Below, piece after piece: positions 18,775-26,726 of a stretch of 64,000 nucleotides of DNA (within the stretch, counting starts at the first letter, position 1; every line of letters starts with the position of its first letter). The stretch is from JABMPJ01 sp964345005 (lineage in GTDB: Bacteria; Verrucomicrobiota; Kiritimatiellia; UBA8416; JABMPJ01). The position numbers and the translations under genes were made by a program. A model generated the notes under the pieces. The model searched no databases, was not told the origin of the DNA, and saw nothing but the letters and a program-made list of their open reading frames with translations. The stretch is from assembly GCA_964345005.1 (NCBI GenBank), contig CAYFPQ010000006.1, positions 1 through 64,000 on the forward strand, written 5' to 3'.

Positions 18775-20397
18775 ATGAAGAGCTCGGTGTCAAAAGAGCG
18801 CGCCCGCAAGATCCGGACGCGTGAGAAGAAAGCCGGAAAGGGCGCGTCGGATCACATACCGATGCTGCAGAGACCGGTTTGTGGACTGCTGTTGGCCCTC
18901 GTGCTGTGGTTAGTGAGCGTTGTCATTGTACATATCGACCAGTTATTTGGCGGTGCAGTGGCCAACGTACCGGGCCTCAACATTCTGAGTGACGCTGTAT
19001 TTCTTCTGGCCGGGCTGTTCGCCGTTGCTGTCTCACTGCAGATGGTGGTGCCTCGCAAGATGCGAAATAACGCTCGCGTTCTGCTGCTGGTTCTGATGGC
19101 TCTGGTGGCGACAGCAGCCGCGCAACTCACGGTCTACGGAGCACACACCACGTTCCCGATCCGCCCGGAAATCATGGTTTTTCTCATGCCGGTCGCCCTC
19201 GCCCCTCTCATGGCAACGATTATGCTGGGAGGCATCACCGGCGCGCTTCTCGGGTTCTGGACCAGTCTGGTCATGGCGGTCATGCTTGATCGCAGTTTTG
19301 CCGTTCTGATCACGGGCATCGTCGCGAGCGTGGTGACTGCGCGCATTGCGCACCAGGTCAGAACACGCGCCAAGGTGATACGCACTGGTGTCGTGGTGGG
19401 GCTGGCCGAGGTAACGCTTGTCCTTGCTGTGACAGCTCTGAATTGGCGAAACACGGACATCATGCTCGTGTTTGACCAGGCTGGAGCCTGTTTGCTGAGT
19501 GGATTTCTGTCCGCCCTGTTAGTGCTCTTGATTCTCCCCGCATTCGAGTCCATGTTCCAAATCACAACGAACCTGACCCTGCTCGAGCTCACCGATCTCA
19601 GCCACCCCCTGCTTCAGCGCCTGGCCATGGAAGCCCCCGGCACGTATCATCACAGCCTGATCGTGGCGAACCTGGCCCAGGTTGCGGCCGATGAGATAGG
19701 GGCCAATTCACTCCTTGCCCGCGTCTGCGCGTACTTCCATGACGTCGGGAAACTCACGAAGCCGGATTTCTTCGCGGAGAATCTCAGCCAGCGAGGCAAT
19801 CCGCATGACGACCTTCCTCCGAGCATGAGCACGTTGGTCATCACAGCGCACGTCAAAGAAGGTTTGTCCCTGGCCATAATGCACAAGCTCCCTACGCCGG
19901 TCAAAGCGGTCATTCGCGAGCACCACGGCACCAGCGTCGTCTCCTGTTTTCATCACAAGGCAAAATCTCAGAAGGAGAGCGAGGTTGTCGGCGGTAATGA
20001 GCGAGTCGATGAAGGTGATTTCCGCTATCCGGGCCCCCGTCCATCGTTCAAGGAATCCGCTATCATCTGCCTGGCTGACTCTATTGAAGCCGCCTCGCGC
20101 ACCATTGAAAAAGCCACTCCAGGCAATATTGAGCAGCTTGTGGACAGCATCGTCAACCGGAAGATCACGGACGGCCAGCTTGATGATTGTGAGCTGTCCC
20201 TGCAAGAACTGACACGCGTAAAGCGCTCATTTGTTTTCACGCTGACGAATATGCTTCACGGGCGAGTGCCCTACCCTCAGGATGAAGATAATCAACAGTC
20301 AAGACCGTTGGCAAACGGACGAAGCGAAGGTAAGAGCGCTGGTCGAGCATCTCCTGAACCGGGCCGAGGGCCCGGCGAAGGAAAGTCGCCCTCGTGA
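18775..20397 (+). CDS. PgpH-like 7TM-HD phosphodiesterase
   Basis: A 540-residue membrane protein with about seven hydrophobic helices between residues 30 and 260, then a cytoplasmic HD domain. The metal-binding motif is in YHHSL and FHDVGKL, with EHHGT and CLADSIEAASR further on. The family hydrolyses cyclic di-AMP. Compared with the Bacillus-type protein it lacks the large N-terminal extracytoplasmic region. The last 40 residues are a polar, low-complexity tail (rich in Gly, Ser, Pro) encoded where ybeY overlaps in another frame, which suggests that the original stop was lost and the tail is incidental. PgpH-ybeY neighbourhood is common in bacteria. Confidence 0.88.
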   Translation: MKSSVSKERARKIRTREKKAGKGASDHIPMLQRPVCGLLLALVLWLVSVVIVHIDQLFGGAVANVPGLNILSDAVFLLAGLFAVAVSLQMVVPRKMRNNARVLLLVLMALVATAAAQLTVYGAHTTFPIRPEIMVFLMPVALAPLMATIMLGGITGALLGFWTSLVMAVMLDRSFAVLITGIVASVVTARIAHQVRTRAKVIRTGVVVGLAEVTLVLAVTALNWRNTDIMLVFDQAGACLLSGFLSALLVLLILPAFESMFQITTNLTLLELTDLSHPLLQRLAMEAPGTYHHSLIVANLAQVAADEIGANSLLARVCAYFHDVGKLTKPDFFAENLSQRGNPHDDLPPSMSTLVITAHVKEGLSLAIMHKLPTPVKAVIREHHGTSVVSCFHHKAKSQKESEVVGGNERVDEGDFRYPGPRPSFKESAIICLADSIEAASRTIEKATPGNIEQLVDSIVNRKITDGQLDDCELSLQELTRVKRSFVFTLTNMLHGRVPYPQDEDNQQSRPLANGRSEGKSAGRASPEPGRGPGEGKSPS

Positions 20398-20758
20398 CTT
20401 GTCCGTCATCCTTATGGATGATGCGGGAATCACCGAGGTGAACGAAGCCTTGCTTCACCACGAGGGCCCGACCGACGTGATCACGGTTCGCTACCGCGCC
20501 GTCCCGGGCGAACCTGAACAGGGAGATGTTGCAGAGCTATATGTAAACGTGCAGCGCGCTGCACAGTTGTCCCGCCGAAGATGGCCTGCCGGGCGCGAAC
20601 TGGCACTGTACTTGGCCCACGGCTGCGACCACCTCACCGGGGCGGACGATGCTACACTGGTTCAGCGGATACGAATGCGACTGCGCGAACTGAGGTGGCT
20701 GCGGAACGCAGAAAGACAGGGCCACGAGCTAGATGCCATCTTGAACGAGAACAACTAA
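20282..20758 (+). CDS. ybeY: Endoribonuclease YbeY
   Basis: A 158-residue zinc endoribonuclease needed for 16S rRNA 3' end maturation and ribosome quality control. The core segment EVNEALLHHEGPTDVITVRYR corresponds to the family's fold, and the metal motif reads HGCDHLTGADD. The first two His ligands are kept, but the third position is Asp instead of His, a substitution I recall from some other phyla. The start lies inside the 3' end of the HD phosphodiesterase gene: the overlap is 116 bases in a different frame. A later start would remove conserved N-terminal strands, so the overlap looks real. Confidence 0.88.
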   Translation: MKIINSQDRWQTDEAKVRALVEHLLNRAEGPAKESRPRDLSVILMDDAGITEVNEALLHHEGPTDVITVRYRAVPGEPEQGDVAELYVNVQRAAQLSRRRWPAGRELALYLAHGCDHLTGADDATLVQRIRMRLRELRWLRNAERQGHELDAILNENN

Positions 20759-20777
20759 ACCACGAGACCGAGTCACC

Positions 20778-21536
20778 ATGATCAACGGCATTGCCAAGCG
20801 TATTCGAGCCAATATCCTGGTCGGGTTCTTCCTGACCGTACCGATAGTGGCCACTATCCTGATCTTCAACTTCCTTTTTGACCTGGCTACAGGTTGGTTG
20901 CCACCGAGCATCATGCCGGAGATGCGCGCCACATGGAGTGGCCAACTCCTCCTGCAAATCATTACCCTTCTCGCTATACTTATCGCCTGTGGCCTTGTCG
21001 GACTGTTCACACGAAACATTCTGGGACGACACCTGTTCCGCTTCAGCGATACGCTCCTCGCACGTATTCCGGTCATCAAGGGGATCTATGTCTCCGTTCG
21101 CCAGATCAGCGAATCCCTCTTTACACAGCGCAAGACTCTCTTCAAAGAAGTCGTCATGGTTGAGTATCCCCGCAAAGGCCTGCATTCCCTCGCCTTCGTG
21201 ACTGCGCGCGTTCCTGATGACATGGCGACGCATTTGATAAAGGGCCGCGACCGGTCGGAGTGCGTGAGTGTGTTCATTCCGACAACACCCAACCCCACCT
21301 CCGGCGTCCTGATTCTGCTCCCTCGCTCCGAAACGATTCCCATTAATATGGATGTAGGCGAAGCCCTGACATTCATCATGTCAGCCGGTGCCGTCTCGCC
21401 AGGCGAGAGTGGAAGCGCCGCCCCTACCCTCCTCGACAAGCTTGAAGCGTGGCTCAGGCAAGGCGATGAGCCCCCAACTAGCGCATCCCACAACAGCCAG
21501 GAACCAACGACAGATGTCGACAGAGCACAAAGCTGA
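20778..21536 (+). CDS. DUF502 family membrane protein
   Basis: The 252-residue product has two membrane helices (about 13-33 and 53-75). It carries the family features RNILGRHLFRFSD, IPVIKGIYVSVRQ, TPNPTSG and DVGEALTFIMSAG. DUF502 proteins are found in many Gram-negatives and plastids; their biochemical role is not established. It sits 20 bases after ybeY and its 3' end overlaps mgtE by 23 bases, so it is cotranscribed with both. The last 45 residues are polar and outside the conserved domain. Confidence 0.88.
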   Translation: MINGIAKRIRANILVGFFLTVPIVATILIFNFLFDLATGWLPPSIMPEMRATWSGQLLLQIITLLAILIACGLVGLFTRNILGRHLFRFSDTLLARIPVIKGIYVSVRQISESLFTQRKTLFKEVVMVEYPRKGLHSLAFVTARVPDDMATHLIKGRDRSECVSVFIPTTPNPTSGVLILLPRSETIPINMDVGEALTFIMSAGAVSPGESGSAAPTLLDKLEAWLRQGDEPPTSASHNSQEPTTDVDRAQS

Positions 21537-22893
21537 GGACCGGGTCCTCGCACTGGTCGAACAGGAAGACTGGAAACAGGTTGCGGCTGCTATCGAGGAC
21601 TGGCATCCGGCCGATATTGCAGACCTGATCGAACAGGCTAGCGACGACGTTCACCGCCGGCTGTTTGACCTGGTGCGTGAAGACGTCCGACCAGACGTGC
21701 TGGCCGAACTCGAGCGTGAAGCCGAGACCGACCTGGTCGAGACCATGACCAATTCGGAGCTCTCCGACATCGTCGAGGAGATGGCTCCAGACGACGCTGC
21801 AGACGTCCTCGGCGACCTTCCTGAAGAGCGGACAGAGACCGTGCTCCAGCTCATGGAGACAGAGGAATCCGAAGACGTCCGCAAGCTACTCGGCTACGAG
21901 GAAGAGAGCGCCGGTGGGATTATGACGACGGACGTCGTCGTTATGAGGGAACAACAGACCGTTGAGGAGGCGCTTCAGGCCATCGCCTACCTCGACACCA
22001 ATGAACGGTTTCACTATGCGAACATTATCGACCGTGCCAACCGCCTCATCGGCTACATCGATGTCTGGGAACTCCTGCGCGAGCGTAACCGCAGCCGAAG
22101 GCTTGGCGAACTGGCCCACCGCGACTTCAAGGCCGCCGTTGTGACGATGGACCAGGAGGAGGTGGCTCACATGATGAGCCGCTATGACCTCGCGGTTATT
22201 CCTGTCGTGGACGAGAGCGGCATTCTGGTCGGACGAATCACCGGCGACGACGTGATTGACGTCATTGAAGAGGAGGCATCGGAAGACATTTTCAAGATGG
22301 CTGGATCCGATGACGCCGAACTGGAGGACAGCTCGATCGTTAAGAGCTGCATGGTCCGCTTGCCATGGCTTTTTGTGACCCTCCTGGGAAGCGTGGTCAC
22401 AGCCTTGATCCTGCGACATTACCAGAGCTACACATACCTTTCGGGCCTCCTCATCCTCGTGGCCTTCGTGCCGGCTGTCCTCGCCATGGGCGGCAATACG
22501 GGAATCCAATCCTCCACGTTGGTGGTACGCAGTCTTGCCCTTGGCACCATAAGGAAGGGCAAGCTCTTCTCAGTCCTGGGGCGCGAGATCCTCACTGGTG
22601 GGCTGATGGGACTGATCTGTGGCACGGTCATAGGGGTCGTGGCACGGTTCATCGTCGGTCAGCCGGACAACCTGCCGTTCTCGCCGGTGCACGTCGGTAC
22701 CGTAGTCGGTCTGGCCCTCTTCTCAGCCATGACCTTTGCGGCTCTTTTTGGGGCCCTCGTACCGTTGGTGCTCGACCGTTGCCGTATCGATCCTGCTATG
22801 GCCAGCGGCCCATTCGTCACGATCACGAACGATATATCGGCGCTACTGATCTACTTCGGCGTCACCATCCTGATGCTTTCAAAGGTGGTGTAA
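21514..22893 (+). CDS. mgtE: Magnesium transporter MgtE
   Basis: A 459-residue Mg2+ channel/transporter. The acidic N domain occupies about residues 1-125 (repeats such as LSDIVEEMAPDDAADVLGDL). The two CBS domains follow (about 130-255, with IMTTDVV and GRITGDDVIDVI), which sense cytoplasmic Mg2+. Five membrane helices begin near residue 285; the pore signature FVPAVLAMGGNTGIQSSTL is intact. The ATG at 21514 was chosen because it matches the family N-terminus; an upstream ATG at 21388 lies deep in the DUF502 gene. No M-box riboswitch is visible, as expected for a gene inside an operon. Confidence 0.96.
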   Translation: MSTEHKAEDRVLALVEQEDWKQVAAAIEDWHPADIADLIEQASDDVHRRLFDLVREDVRPDVLAELEREAETDLVETMTNSELSDIVEEMAPDDAADVLGDLPEERTETVLQLMETEESEDVRKLLGYEEESAGGIMTTDVVVMREQQTVEEALQAIAYLDTNERFHYANIIDRANRLIGYIDVWELLRERNRSRRLGELAHRDFKAAVVTMDQEEVAHMMSRYDLAVIPVVDESGILVGRITGDDVIDVIEEEASEDIFKMAGSDDAELEDSSIVKSCMVRLPWLFVTLLGSVVTALILRHYQSYTYLSGLLILVAFVPAVLAMGGNTGIQSSTLVVRSLALGTIRKGKLFSVLGREILTGGLMGLICGTVIGVVARFIVGQPDNLPFSPVHVGTVVGLALFSAMTFAALFGALVPLVLDRCRIDPAMASGPFVTITNDISALLIYFGVTILMLSKVV

Positions 22894-22934
22894 TAGCGGG
22901 GTGGCCGCGGGGGGCCCTGCAAATGCAGATGATT

Positions 22935-23020
22935 GCGGCTCGCTCGGAGAACTCGCCCTACCTGACAGTGGGCATTTCTTCGACCAGAATAAGGTAGGGC
23001 GAGCTGTCCCCAGCGAGCCG
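22935..23020. repeat. Palindromic element, family 1, copy 1 (intergenic)
   Basis: Inverted arms share cggctcgct and ctcgccctacct, with a variable 7-8 base segment between them and a 28-base loop. It lies between mgtE and the convergent prolyl isomerase gene. Related copies are at 33238-33307 and 34482-34551. Confidence 0.85.
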
Positions 23021-23037
23021 TCTTCTCTTCCGGGTTC

Positions 23038-24042
23038 CTACTCTTCGGGAATCGGCTGTCCCTTAACGACAATGTCGGCACCTTCGCGCAGTGACTGAAT
23101 GTATTCCCGGACGACCGTGTCCTGCTTGCGCCGCTTAAGCATGCCACGCACCTCCTCCTGAGAGGCTATGCCTTCAGCCTGCTTGTCCGTCACTTTGACG
23201 ATGTGGAAACCAAACTGAGTTTCGAACACCGGACCAACCGCTCCCACTTCCTGACTGAAAGCTGCATCCTCGAACGGCTTCGCCATGCGCCCGCGTGTGA
23301 AGAAGTCGAGATCGCCGCCCTGCCGGCCCGATGGACACGCGCTATGCTCCTTGGCCAGCGCGGCGAAATCGGCACCATCCAGGATCTGCTGACGAATACC
23401 TTCCAATTCCTCCATCCTTTCAGCCTTCGAGGATTCATCGTCCGAAGCATCGGTCTTCACGAGAATGTGACTGGCCCGTACCCGCTCAGGGCGCTTCAGC
23501 TGCTCCGCGTTCTCCGCGATGAAGGCCGCAGTCTCTTCATCCGATACTTCGAGGCGCTCCTTCAGCTGCTGTTCCAGCAACTTATTGATCTTCATGCCAT
23601 CCGTTACGTCCTCGACCAGCCCTACCTCTCCTCGAGGATTCTCGGCCACGATAGACTCCAGCGTCCGTCCCTCGGGGAGATTATCCTTTATCCGCTCGAT
23701 CGCCGCATCGATCTCCTCTTGCGACGCCGTGATGCCCCGTCGCTCGACCTCCTCCAAGAGCAGTGTCTTCACAACGAACTGGTCGGCCGCCGCGAAAGCC
23801 AGTCGGTCACGACCCGCCTCAAGTTGCTCATCAGGCACCCGCCCCCGCATGGCGGCGAGTTGCATGTCTACAAGCCTATCGACTTCCGCCTTCGTGAGCA
23901 CCTTGCCATTCACGGAGGCAACCACTTCGCCTTCCGGGACGCTCGAAGCAACATCTTCCTTCTTGCTGCACCCCGCACCTACAAGAACCGCCACCAGCAC
24001 AAAGGCCAGCCCGCCACGCCATCCCAGACTCCTAATCTGCAT
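23038..24042 (-). CDS. SurA/PrsA-like peptidyl-prolyl isomerase lipoprotein
   Basis: A 334-residue envelope folding factor. The N-terminal signal ends in a lipobox, VGAGC, so it is probably lipid-anchored. Residues about 38-170 form the SurA_N-like helical chaperone part starting VASVNGKVLTKAEVDRL. A single parvulin PPIase domain follows: RASHILVKT, SGRQGGDLDFFTRGRM and TQFGFHIVKV. It probably helps fold exported or outer-membrane proteins, fitting the secretion genes nearby. The ATG at 24042 overlaps the recO stop by 11 bases, so it is translated with recO. An upstream in-frame start at 24084 would put charged residues before the signal and is less likely. Confidence 0.9.
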   Translation of the reverse strand: MQIRSLGWRGGLAFVLVAVLVGAGCSKKEDVASSVPEGEVVASVNGKVLTKAEVDRLVDMQLAAMRGRVPDEQLEAGRDRLAFAAADQFVVKTLLLEEVERRGITASQEEIDAAIERIKDNLPEGRTLESIVAENPRGEVGLVEDVTDGMKINKLLEQQLKERLEVSDEETAAFIAENAEQLKRPERVRASHILVKTDASDDESSKAERMEELEGIRQQILDGADFAALAKEHSACPSGRQGGDLDFFTRGRMAKPFEDAAFSQEVGAVGPVFETQFGFHIVKVTDKQAEGIASQEEVRGMLKRRKQDTVVREYIQSLREGADIVVKGQPIPEE

Positions 24043-24823
24043 CACGCATCCCCTCTCCGTACCTGAGTGTCTTGATGGCCACATCCCGACACTCCGGCCT
24101 CATCTCCAAGCAATAAGCGAGCATTGTACCGGTTAGCCCACGCAAAGCCAATAGCTGTTTCTGGTTCAACACCGTGTTTCGAAGCAGCCCCTTCACAGGC
24201 GAGCTCGACCAGAAACGCAACACGGATTGAGTGTCGGGCCCGATAGGAACCATGTGTTCGGGGATCGGTTCAGGAAGACACTCCAGGCAGAATGCGCCTC
24301 CATGAGCCGCGTCGAAGCCCGCGCGTGCCTCGGAAAGCGGAGCACCGCAAGACACACACTGCGCCATGTGAGGCGCGTATCCGAGAACCTGCAGGAGTCT
24401 CAGCTCGAACCAATGCAGAAGCAACATCGGATCCTGTCCATCATCACACAGGACATCCAACAGCTCCTCAAGCAGTACGTATACACCTTCCTCCCGTTCA
24501 TGAGTTGGAAGCGTCGTGCGATGCACCAGGTCACAGGCGTAAGCGCAACAGGCGTAAGCCCGCCAGTTCTGCCTGAGCTGTCTTCGCAGCTTCAGTGGTG
24601 TGCATTCCTTTGCCACGTGCAGCCCGTTTCGCGCCCGTTCGTAGAAGAGCAGCTCACACGTGTAGCCCACGTCATATTGCCCAAGGAAAGCGCTCTTCGG
24701 TCGCACGGCACCCTTGACCACGGTCGATAGACGCCCGTGCTCCCTTGTCAGCCATGCCACCACATGCGAGGTCCGCGAGTAGGGCGTTACCTTGAGAACG
24801 ATGGCGTGCGTCTTGCTGATCAT
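24032..24823 (-). CDS. recO: DNA repair protein RecO
   Basis: A 263-residue recombination mediator that loads RecA at SSB-coated gaps with RecR. The N-terminal OB fold has THAIVLKVTPYSRTSHVVAWLTREHG. The helical domain with CAYACDLVHRTT and LLHWFELRLLQVLGYAP follows. The zinc finger is complete (CVSCG ... CLEC). It begins just after the terminator that ends the secreted-protein operon, so it has its own promoter or is read at low level through the terminator. The next gene overlaps its 3' end. Confidence 0.93.
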   Translation of the reverse strand: MISKTHAIVLKVTPYSRTSHVVAWLTREHGRLSTVVKGAVRPKSAFLGQYDVGYTCELLFYERARNGLHVAKECTPLKLRRQLRQNWRAYACCAYACDLVHRTTLPTHEREEGVYVLLEELLDVLCDDGQDPMLLLHWFELRLLQVLGYAPHMAQCVSCGAPLSEARAGFDAAHGGAFCLECLPEPIPEHMVPIGPDTQSVLRFWSSSPVKGLLRNTVLNQKQLLALRGLTGTMLAYCLEMRPECRDVAIKTLRYGEGMRDAD

Positions 24824-24846
24824 GGGCGCAACAGCCCCTGAAACAA

Positions 24847-24879
24847 AGCGACCCCGCTGGTCATCCCAGCGGGGTCGCT
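24847..24879 (-). terminator. Rho-independent terminator of the secreted-protein operon
   Basis: A perfect 14-bp GC-rich stem (agcgaccccgctgg and its complement) with a 5-base loop is followed on the minus strand by TTTGTTT. It lies 25 bases past the PEP-CTERM gene stop and just before recO. Confidence 0.88.
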
Positions 24880-24903
24880 GTCTCTTCCTTAGTCAGTTGG
24901 AGG

Positions 24904-25683
24904 TTACTTCCGGAGGAGACCCTTTATCCCCGAACGAAGCTTTCCACGGAACGTCACACCCAGCGAGACCAGAGCGAACGCCAGCACGGCGTAGGTTCCC
25001 GGCTCAGGGTTGTGCAGTTCAAAATCCTCTATACCGTACTCCTGGCCACCCCAATTCTGGTAGCTCAGGATGATACCCATCTCCTCGACATTGTCGAGTG
25101 AGTCAGCAAACGATTCGCTGCCACCCGCCAGGTAGAAGTCGCCCTGGCTCCAAAGCGAAACCAAAAGGCTGTTCATCCCGTCAACCAGCGACCCTGTGAC
25201 ATCATCGAATATCGTCAGGCGCCACTCCGTGCCAGCAGTGGTCAGGAAGTAAAACTCCAGAGCCGCAGGCTCGTGTGGGTTGGAGGGTGTGCCCTTATCC
25301 GCGTTCGCCCAGAAGTCAAAGGTGACATACCGGACTGTCGAGTCCTGCCCCACACCGAAGTCGACATCTGTCAGATCGCCATCGCCCCCAGTCGCCTCGC
25401 CAAGAACAGTGGCTCCGACATCTTTGTCCATGTAGATGTAGTCGGTTGAGTTGGCAGGCGAACCATCAGCCTGGATCTGCAACTCCGTGTCGCCATCGCC
25501 GTCAACATCCACCGCACTTGGAGTCGTCTCCTCGGGAGTACCGCCACGCGGGTCCGAATCGGTCTGCCAACCCTCGATGCCGCCATCGAACGTGTCAATC
25601 CACGTGGCAGCTCCTGCGCCGCTGACCAGCAGGCAGAGCGCTACCGCGCCCATGCCGAGCTTTATAATCATTGAACCTCTCAT
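24904..25683 (-). CDS. PEP-CTERM domain secreted protein
   Basis: A 259-residue exported protein. It has an N-terminal signal peptide (hydrophobic AVALCLLVSGAGA) and a C-terminal PEP-CTERM signal: NPEPGTY, a hydrophobic helix AVLAFALVSLGV and a basic end (FRGKLRSGIKGLLRK). Such tails are recognised by exosortases, and an exosortase is encoded at 3534-7571. The middle is a beta-rich domain with many Asp/Gly residues, starting WIDTFDGGIEGWQTD, similar in style to carbohydrate-binding or jelly-roll modules; no family was recognised. A GGAGG lies at proper distance from ATG 25683, four bases after the preceding stop. It is the last gene before a strong terminator. Confidence 0.85.
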   Translation of the reverse strand: MRGSMIIKLGMGAVALCLLVSGAGAATWIDTFDGGIEGWQTDSDPRGGTPEETTPSAVDVDGDGDTELQIQADGSPANSTDYIYMDKDVGATVLGEATGGDGDLTDVDFGVGQDSTVRYVTFDFWANADKGTPSNPHEPAALEFYFLTTAGTEWRLTIFDDVTGSLVDGMNSLLVSLWSQGDFYLAGGSESFADSLDNVEEMGIILSYQNWGGQEYGIEDFELHNPEPGTYAVLAFALVSLGVTFRGKLRSGIKGLLRK

Positions 25684-25686
25684 CGT

Positions 25687-26685
25687 CTACTCCTCCGTGA
25701 TTACTGCGACAACTCTATAGAAATACGGGCCACCTTCTGTCGCGCTGGCATCCGTCCACAGCGATTCATCGCCCTGCACATCGACATCTGCCTCCGTCAG
25801 CCCGTGTCCATCAAGAAGCGTAGTGAACCCGTTGGCCAGATCATCCGTGCGCTGAATGTTGAACGCACGGTACGACGCAGGTATCGAGGACCACTTGATA
25901 ACGGCTCCGCCCTCGCCAACAGACACTACTTCAGCCATGACGCCGTCTTCCGACCCGGTAAGCGTCTCATCAAGATCGCTCACTCCATCGCCATCGGTAT
26001 CGCCATCCAAGGCCTGGGCCTCTGCAATCGTGCCGACGCCAAACCTTGCCCACAGCGCCTCGCCCAACGGAGACAGGTTGCCCGGATACTCGGTGCCACT
26101 GGAATCGATGAGCATGAAGTCCTTGATGATGTAGACTTGCTCTTCCAAGGCATCCTTTTCGGCCTTGATCGTGAGACCAAGACTGTCAACCGCAGTGACG
26201 GACTGCGCCCAAGCATCATCCCCAAGCGTCCAAGTGGCATCATGCCAGCCATCGGCTGCGCGATCGAACCCTATCTCGTACTGGATCCACTCGCTACCAG
26301 ACGGAGGATCATTCTTCTCGGTTACCCACTTCCGACTGCCACTCACCAGAAGAGGCTTGAAGGTAAGGGGAACGTGGCCATCACTCTTGACCTTGTACTT
26401 CAAGGCAACAATGTCCGCGGCGACGTAATCCCCCACAAAGGCACCACTTGCCACGCCAACATGTGCCACAGCCAAGACGTTCGGTACGTCGTGGTAGTTG
26501 CCGTTTGGACGGTCTGCAAAGGTGACGATCGTCTCACCATACGGCCCAGACGTGACAGTGACATTACCCACAGGCTCATCCTGCGCCAGCGGGGCTGGTA
26601 CCTGACCGGGTGCAACCGCGGCACAGGCAATGCCTGTGCAGATCACGGTGACAGCCAGACTCAATGCTATCAACCTGCTTTTCAT
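25687..26685 (-). CDS. Secreted protein with calcium-binding type 3 repeat
   Basis: A 332-residue exported protein. A signal peptide (MKSRLIALSLAVTVICTG, cleavage near ACA) is followed by a beta-rich region. A thrombospondin type 3-like calcium loop DGDTDGDGVSDLDE near residue 225 comes next. A C-terminal domain with WSSIPASYRAFNIQRTDDL resembles the repeats seen in large secreted PVC proteins. There is no PEP-CTERM tail. Start at 26685 has GAGGA upstream. It lies between two other secreted-protein genes on the same strand and is probably cotranscribed. The function is unknown; adhesion or polysaccharide handling is a guess. Confidence 0.75.
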   Translation of the reverse strand: MKSRLIALSLAVTVICTGIACAAVAPGQVPAPLAQDEPVGNVTVTSGPYGETIVTFADRPNGNYHDVPNVLAVAHVGVASGAFVGDYVAADIVALKYKVKSDGHVPLTFKPLLVSGSRKWVTEKNDPPSGSEWIQYEIGFDRAADGWHDATWTLGDDAWAQSVTAVDSLGLTIKAEKDALEEQVYIIKDFMLIDSSGTEYPGNLSPLGEALWARFGVGTIAEAQALDGDTDGDGVSDLDETLTGSEDGVMAEVVSVGEGGAVIKWSSIPASYRAFNIQRTDDLANGFTTLLDGHGLTEADVDVQGDESLWTDASATEGGPYFYRVVAVITEE

Positions 26686-26726
26686 TTTAGTTCCTCTTTT
26701 TTGGTTGTACATCAACTCAAATCACC

